Position numbers and translations under genes: made by a program. Source: Streptomyces sp. STR69 (GTDB lineage Bacteria; Actinomycetota; Actinomycetes; Streptomycetales; Streptomycetaceae). From it: 64,000 bases of DNA. The stretch is from the NCBI RefSeq assembly GCF_024519455.1, contig NZ_JALJRY010000024.1, positions 1 through 64,000 of the forward strand, given 5' to 3'. The notes beneath the pieces were generated by a model, which saw only the letters and a program-made list of their open reading frames with translations, ran no database searches and had not been told where the DNA came from. Below, one piece after another: positions 61,941-64,000 of the stretch; the first letter of the stretch is position 1, and every line of letters starts with the position of its first letter.

Positions 61941-62908
61941 GAGCCGCCCGCTGCAACGCCGTCGGCGGCCCGGTGGTCGTCGAGGACATCCCCGAACCAC
62001 CCTTCCCCGGACCGGAGTTCACCGAAGGAGACGGCGGCATAGCGGTCGACGTGCACTACGCCGCCGTCAACTTCGCCGACGTCCTCGTGATTGACGGCGC
62101 CTACCAGGTGAAGGCCGAGCCGCCCTTCACGCCGGGCAGCGAGTTCGCGGGCGTGGTCGCCGCCTCCGCGCACGGATTCGAGAAGGGCGAGCGGGTCTTC
62201 GGCTCGATGTTCGTCGGCGCCTTCGCCGAACGCGTCACCGCCCGCCCCGCCGGCCTGAGTCGCATCCCGGAGGGAATCCCCACCGAGCGTGCGGCGGCCT
62301 TCGGGGTCAGCCACGCCACCGCCTTCGACGCGCTCCGCCTGGTCGCCGACGTGCAGCACGGCGAGCGGGTGGCCGTCCTCGGCGCGGCCGGCGGGGTCGG
62401 CCTCGCGACCGTCGAACTCGCCGTGCTGCTCGGCGCGGAGGTCGTCGCCGTCGCCTCCACGGAGGAGAAGCGGGCGGTGTGCGCCGAACAGGGCGCGCGG
62501 GTCACTTTGCCGTACGACGATCTGAAGCGGAGTCTGCGGGACGCGGGCGGCGCCGATGTCGTGATCGACCCGGTCGGCGGACCCCACGCGGAGGATGCGT
62601 TGCGGGCGATGCGCTGGGGCGGACGGTTCGTGAGCGTGGGGTTCGCGAGCGGGGAGATCCCGCGTATCCCGCTCAACCTTCCGATGCTCAAGGGCATCAG
62701 CGTCCACGGCTTCGACCTCGGCGGCTGGGCGCGGCACCAGCGGGACGACCTGGTCGCCGCCCGCACCGAACTCCACGGACTGTTCGCCGCTGGAAGGATC
62801 CGGCCCCGCGTCCACGCCGTGTATCCGCTCGCCGAAGTCGCCGCAGCCCTCAGCCTGGGGCGCCGCGCCATCGGCAAGGTCCTTCTGGAGGTCGCGCATG
62901 GAGTTTGA
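61937..62908 (+). CDS. NADPH:quinone oxidoreductase-like zinc-free MDR protein
   Basis: 323 residues. GroES-like N-terminal domain with HYAAVNFADVLVIDGAYQVKAEPPFTPGSEFAGVV (no catalytic zinc Cys/His), then cofactor site VLGAAGGVGLATVELAVLLGAEVVAVAST. Matches the quinone oxidoreductase/crotonyl-type branch of MDR enzymes. ATGA overlap with the kinase gene, 11-nt overlap with the next acyl-CoA dehydrogenase. Confidence 0.9.
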   Translation: MRAARCNAVGGPVVVEDIPEPPFPGPEFTEGDGGIAVDVHYAAVNFADVLVIDGAYQVKAEPPFTPGSEFAGVVAASAHGFEKGERVFGSMFVGAFAERVTARPAGLSRIPEGIPTERAAAFGVSHATAFDALRLVADVQHGERVAVLGAAGGVGLATVELAVLLGAEVVAVASTEEKRAVCAEQGARVTLPYDDLKRSLRDAGGADVVIDPVGGPHAEDALRAMRWGGRFVSVGFASGEIPRIPLNLPMLKGISVHGFDLGGWARHQRDDLVAARTELHGLFAAGRIRPRVHAVYPLAEVAAALSLGRRAIGKVLLEVAHGV

Positions 62909-63749
62909 GTTCGACGACGAGCAGCGGCTGCTCCAGCGAGTGGTCCGCGAAACGGTCACCAGGTCACGGTCGTTGCCCGAGGACCAACTCTGGGACACTT
63001 ACCTGGAGTTGGGTTGGCTGGAGGCCCCACCGGTGGAACTTGCCATCATCCTGGAGGAGTTGGGCTACGCCGCCGACCCGACGCCCTTCCTCGCCACCGC
63101 CACCTGGTTCGCGCCGCTGGCCGGACGGCTGCCGCGCGGCTCGGGCGCTGGTGTCTTCGACGGGGCGGGCCGCTTCGTCCTCGACGCCGACCGCGCGGAC
63201 GAGATCGCCCTTCTCACCTCCGAGGGCGTGGTCGTACGGGACGGAAAGGACCTGGCGGCCGAGCGGCTCTCCGTGTTCGACCCGACTCTGCACATCGCCC
63301 GGGTGGACGCCCCGGACCTGGTCGCCGGCGTGCCGGACCTGGCCCTGATGGGCCTGGCGGTCAGCACAGTGGGCAGTTGCCGGCGCATCCTCGACCTGGT
63401 CGTCGCCCATGTGAAGGAACGACACCAGTTCGGCGTGCCCATCGGCTCGTTCCAGGCCGTCAAGCACAAGGCCGCCGACATGTACGTCGCCATCGAACGC
63501 GCCAAGGTGCTGGCCTACTTCTCCGCGCTCACCATCGCCGAGGACGACCCGCGGCGCGGCCGGGCCGCCGCGATGGCCAAGGCCGCCGCCGGAGACTGCC
63601 AACGGGTTTGTTTCCGCAACGGGTTCCAGCTCTTCGGGGCCATGGGCTACACGTGGGAGAACGAACTGCAGATCCATCTCAAGCGGGCCAAGGCCGGGGA
63701 CCTGCTCCTCGGCACGGCGTCCGAGCACAGGAAGGCGCTGCTGGTATGA
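62898..63749 (+). CDS. Acyl-CoA dehydrogenase, short form
   Basis: 283 residues, about 100 shorter than a full ACAD. It reads FEFDDEQRLLQRVVRETVTR at the start, a reduced middle domain, and the C-terminal helical part GLAVSTVGSCRRILDLVVAHVKERHQFGVPIGSFQAVKHKAADMYVAIERAKVLAYFSALTIAE. Such short ACADs form heterotetramers with a full-length partner in steroid and branched-chain acyl pathways (FadE type); the next gene is the probable partner. Confidence 0.88.
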   Translation: MEFEFDDEQRLLQRVVRETVTRSRSLPEDQLWDTYLELGWLEAPPVELAIILEELGYAADPTPFLATATWFAPLAGRLPRGSGAGVFDGAGRFVLDADRADEIALLTSEGVVVRDGKDLAAERLSVFDPTLHIARVDAPDLVAGVPDLALMGLAVSTVGSCRRILDLVVAHVKERHQFGVPIGSFQAVKHKAADMYVAIERAKVLAYFSALTIAEDDPRRGRAAAMAKAAAGDCQRVCFRNGFQLFGAMGYTWENELQIHLKRAKAGDLLLGTASEHRKALLV

Positions 63750-64000
63750 GGCTGGCCCCCGACCCCGAGGTCGAGAAGTTCCGCGCCGATTTCAGCGCCT
63801 TCCTCGACACCCACCTGCCCACCCCCGAAGAGGCCGCCGTCCGCTCCAAGTCCAGCGCGGACATACCGGATTGGGCCCGGCGCTGGCAGCGCACCCTCTT
63901 CGACGAGGGCTGGCTGCTGCCCTCCCAGCCGCCCGAGTACGGCGGGCGCAACGCGACCCTGCCTCAAGTCGTGGCCCACCTGGAGGAGTTGTCCAGGCGG
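63746..64000 (+). CDS. Acyl-CoA dehydrogenase, N-terminal part (runs off right edge)
   Basis: Starts with ATG overlapping the preceding stop (ATGA). The 85 visible codons (MRLAPDPEVEKFRADFSAFL ... WARRWQRTLFDEGWLLPSQPPEYGG) are the N-terminal helical domain of an ACAD. It forms a likely alpha-beta pair with the short ACAD encoded before it. Confidence 0.85.
   Translation, partial: MRLAPDPEVEKFRADFSAFLDTHLPTPEEAAVRSKSSADIPDWARRWQRTLFDEGWLLPSQPPEYGGRNATLPQVVAHLEELSRR

Overview
The window looks like a chromosomal segment of a Streptomyces or close relative. Base composition is very GC-rich with G/C in third codon positions, GTG starts and ATGA/GTGA start-stop overlaps are common, and it carries families typical of the genus: GlgE, DUF5133, DUF6082, BlaI/M56, Tat-exported hydrolases and NarL-type two-component pairs. 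I see no rRNA, tRNA, CRISPR array, insertion sequence or prophage.

Left part (1-26 kb), mixed housekeeping and regulation: the start of glgE, a DUF5133 protein, an ATPase-fold regulator coupled to glgX (glycogen/maltosyl metabolism); a MarR-controlled ABC exporter; a lone hemC; a Tat-exported six-hairpin glycosidase-like protein beside a secreted Nep1-like (NPP1) protein; an ATP-dependent DNA ligase; an MMPL exporter between two two-component systems; an OmpR-type regulator behind an array of 28-bp phased repeats; and a P450-ferredoxin-ferredoxin reductase-SDR operon.

Central part (26.6-51 kb), an aromatic-compound catabolic island. A tannase/feruloyl-esterase-family protein is followed by a GntR regulator, the three 4-oxalomesaconate enzymes known from gallate breakdown (LmbE-type hydratase GalB, RraA-type aldolase GalC, PrpF-type tautomerase GalD), a homoprotocatechuate-dioxygenase-like VOC extradiol dioxygenase and an aromatic acid:H+ symporter-type permease. 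This looks like a gallate or related pathway in which the usual LigB-type ring-opening enzyme is replaced by a VOC-type enzyme with altered second-sphere residues. A second, longer module follows: cupin, carboxymuconolactone-decarboxylase-like protein, LysR, a second VOC dioxygenase, two aldehyde dehydrogenases, FAH-type hydrolase, alpha/beta hydrolases, a GlcG/HbpS protein, a MetE-like protein without zinc ligands, L-2-hydroxyglutarate oxidase, amidohydrolase, thiamine-diphosphate enzyme and Ldh-family dehydrogenase. Its substrate is not evident. Two candidate regulatory signatures recur: a GTTGACAA-N3-TGTT element (GntR gene, transporter, distant carboxylesterase) and a CTTGC element placed exactly 39 nt ahead of -10 hexamers at three promoters.

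Right part (51-64 kb): a BlaI/M56 pair divergent from a glycosyltransferase with a histidine-rich tail and a polysaccharide deacetylase; a Tat-exported carboxylesterase; a MarR regulator; a frameshifted DapB-like reductase; and a TetR-controlled acyl-CoA dehydrogenase operon with an APH-type kinase resembling a split ACAD10/11 system, running off the right edge. A frameshifted sugar-binding-protein remnant lies near 35.8 kb.
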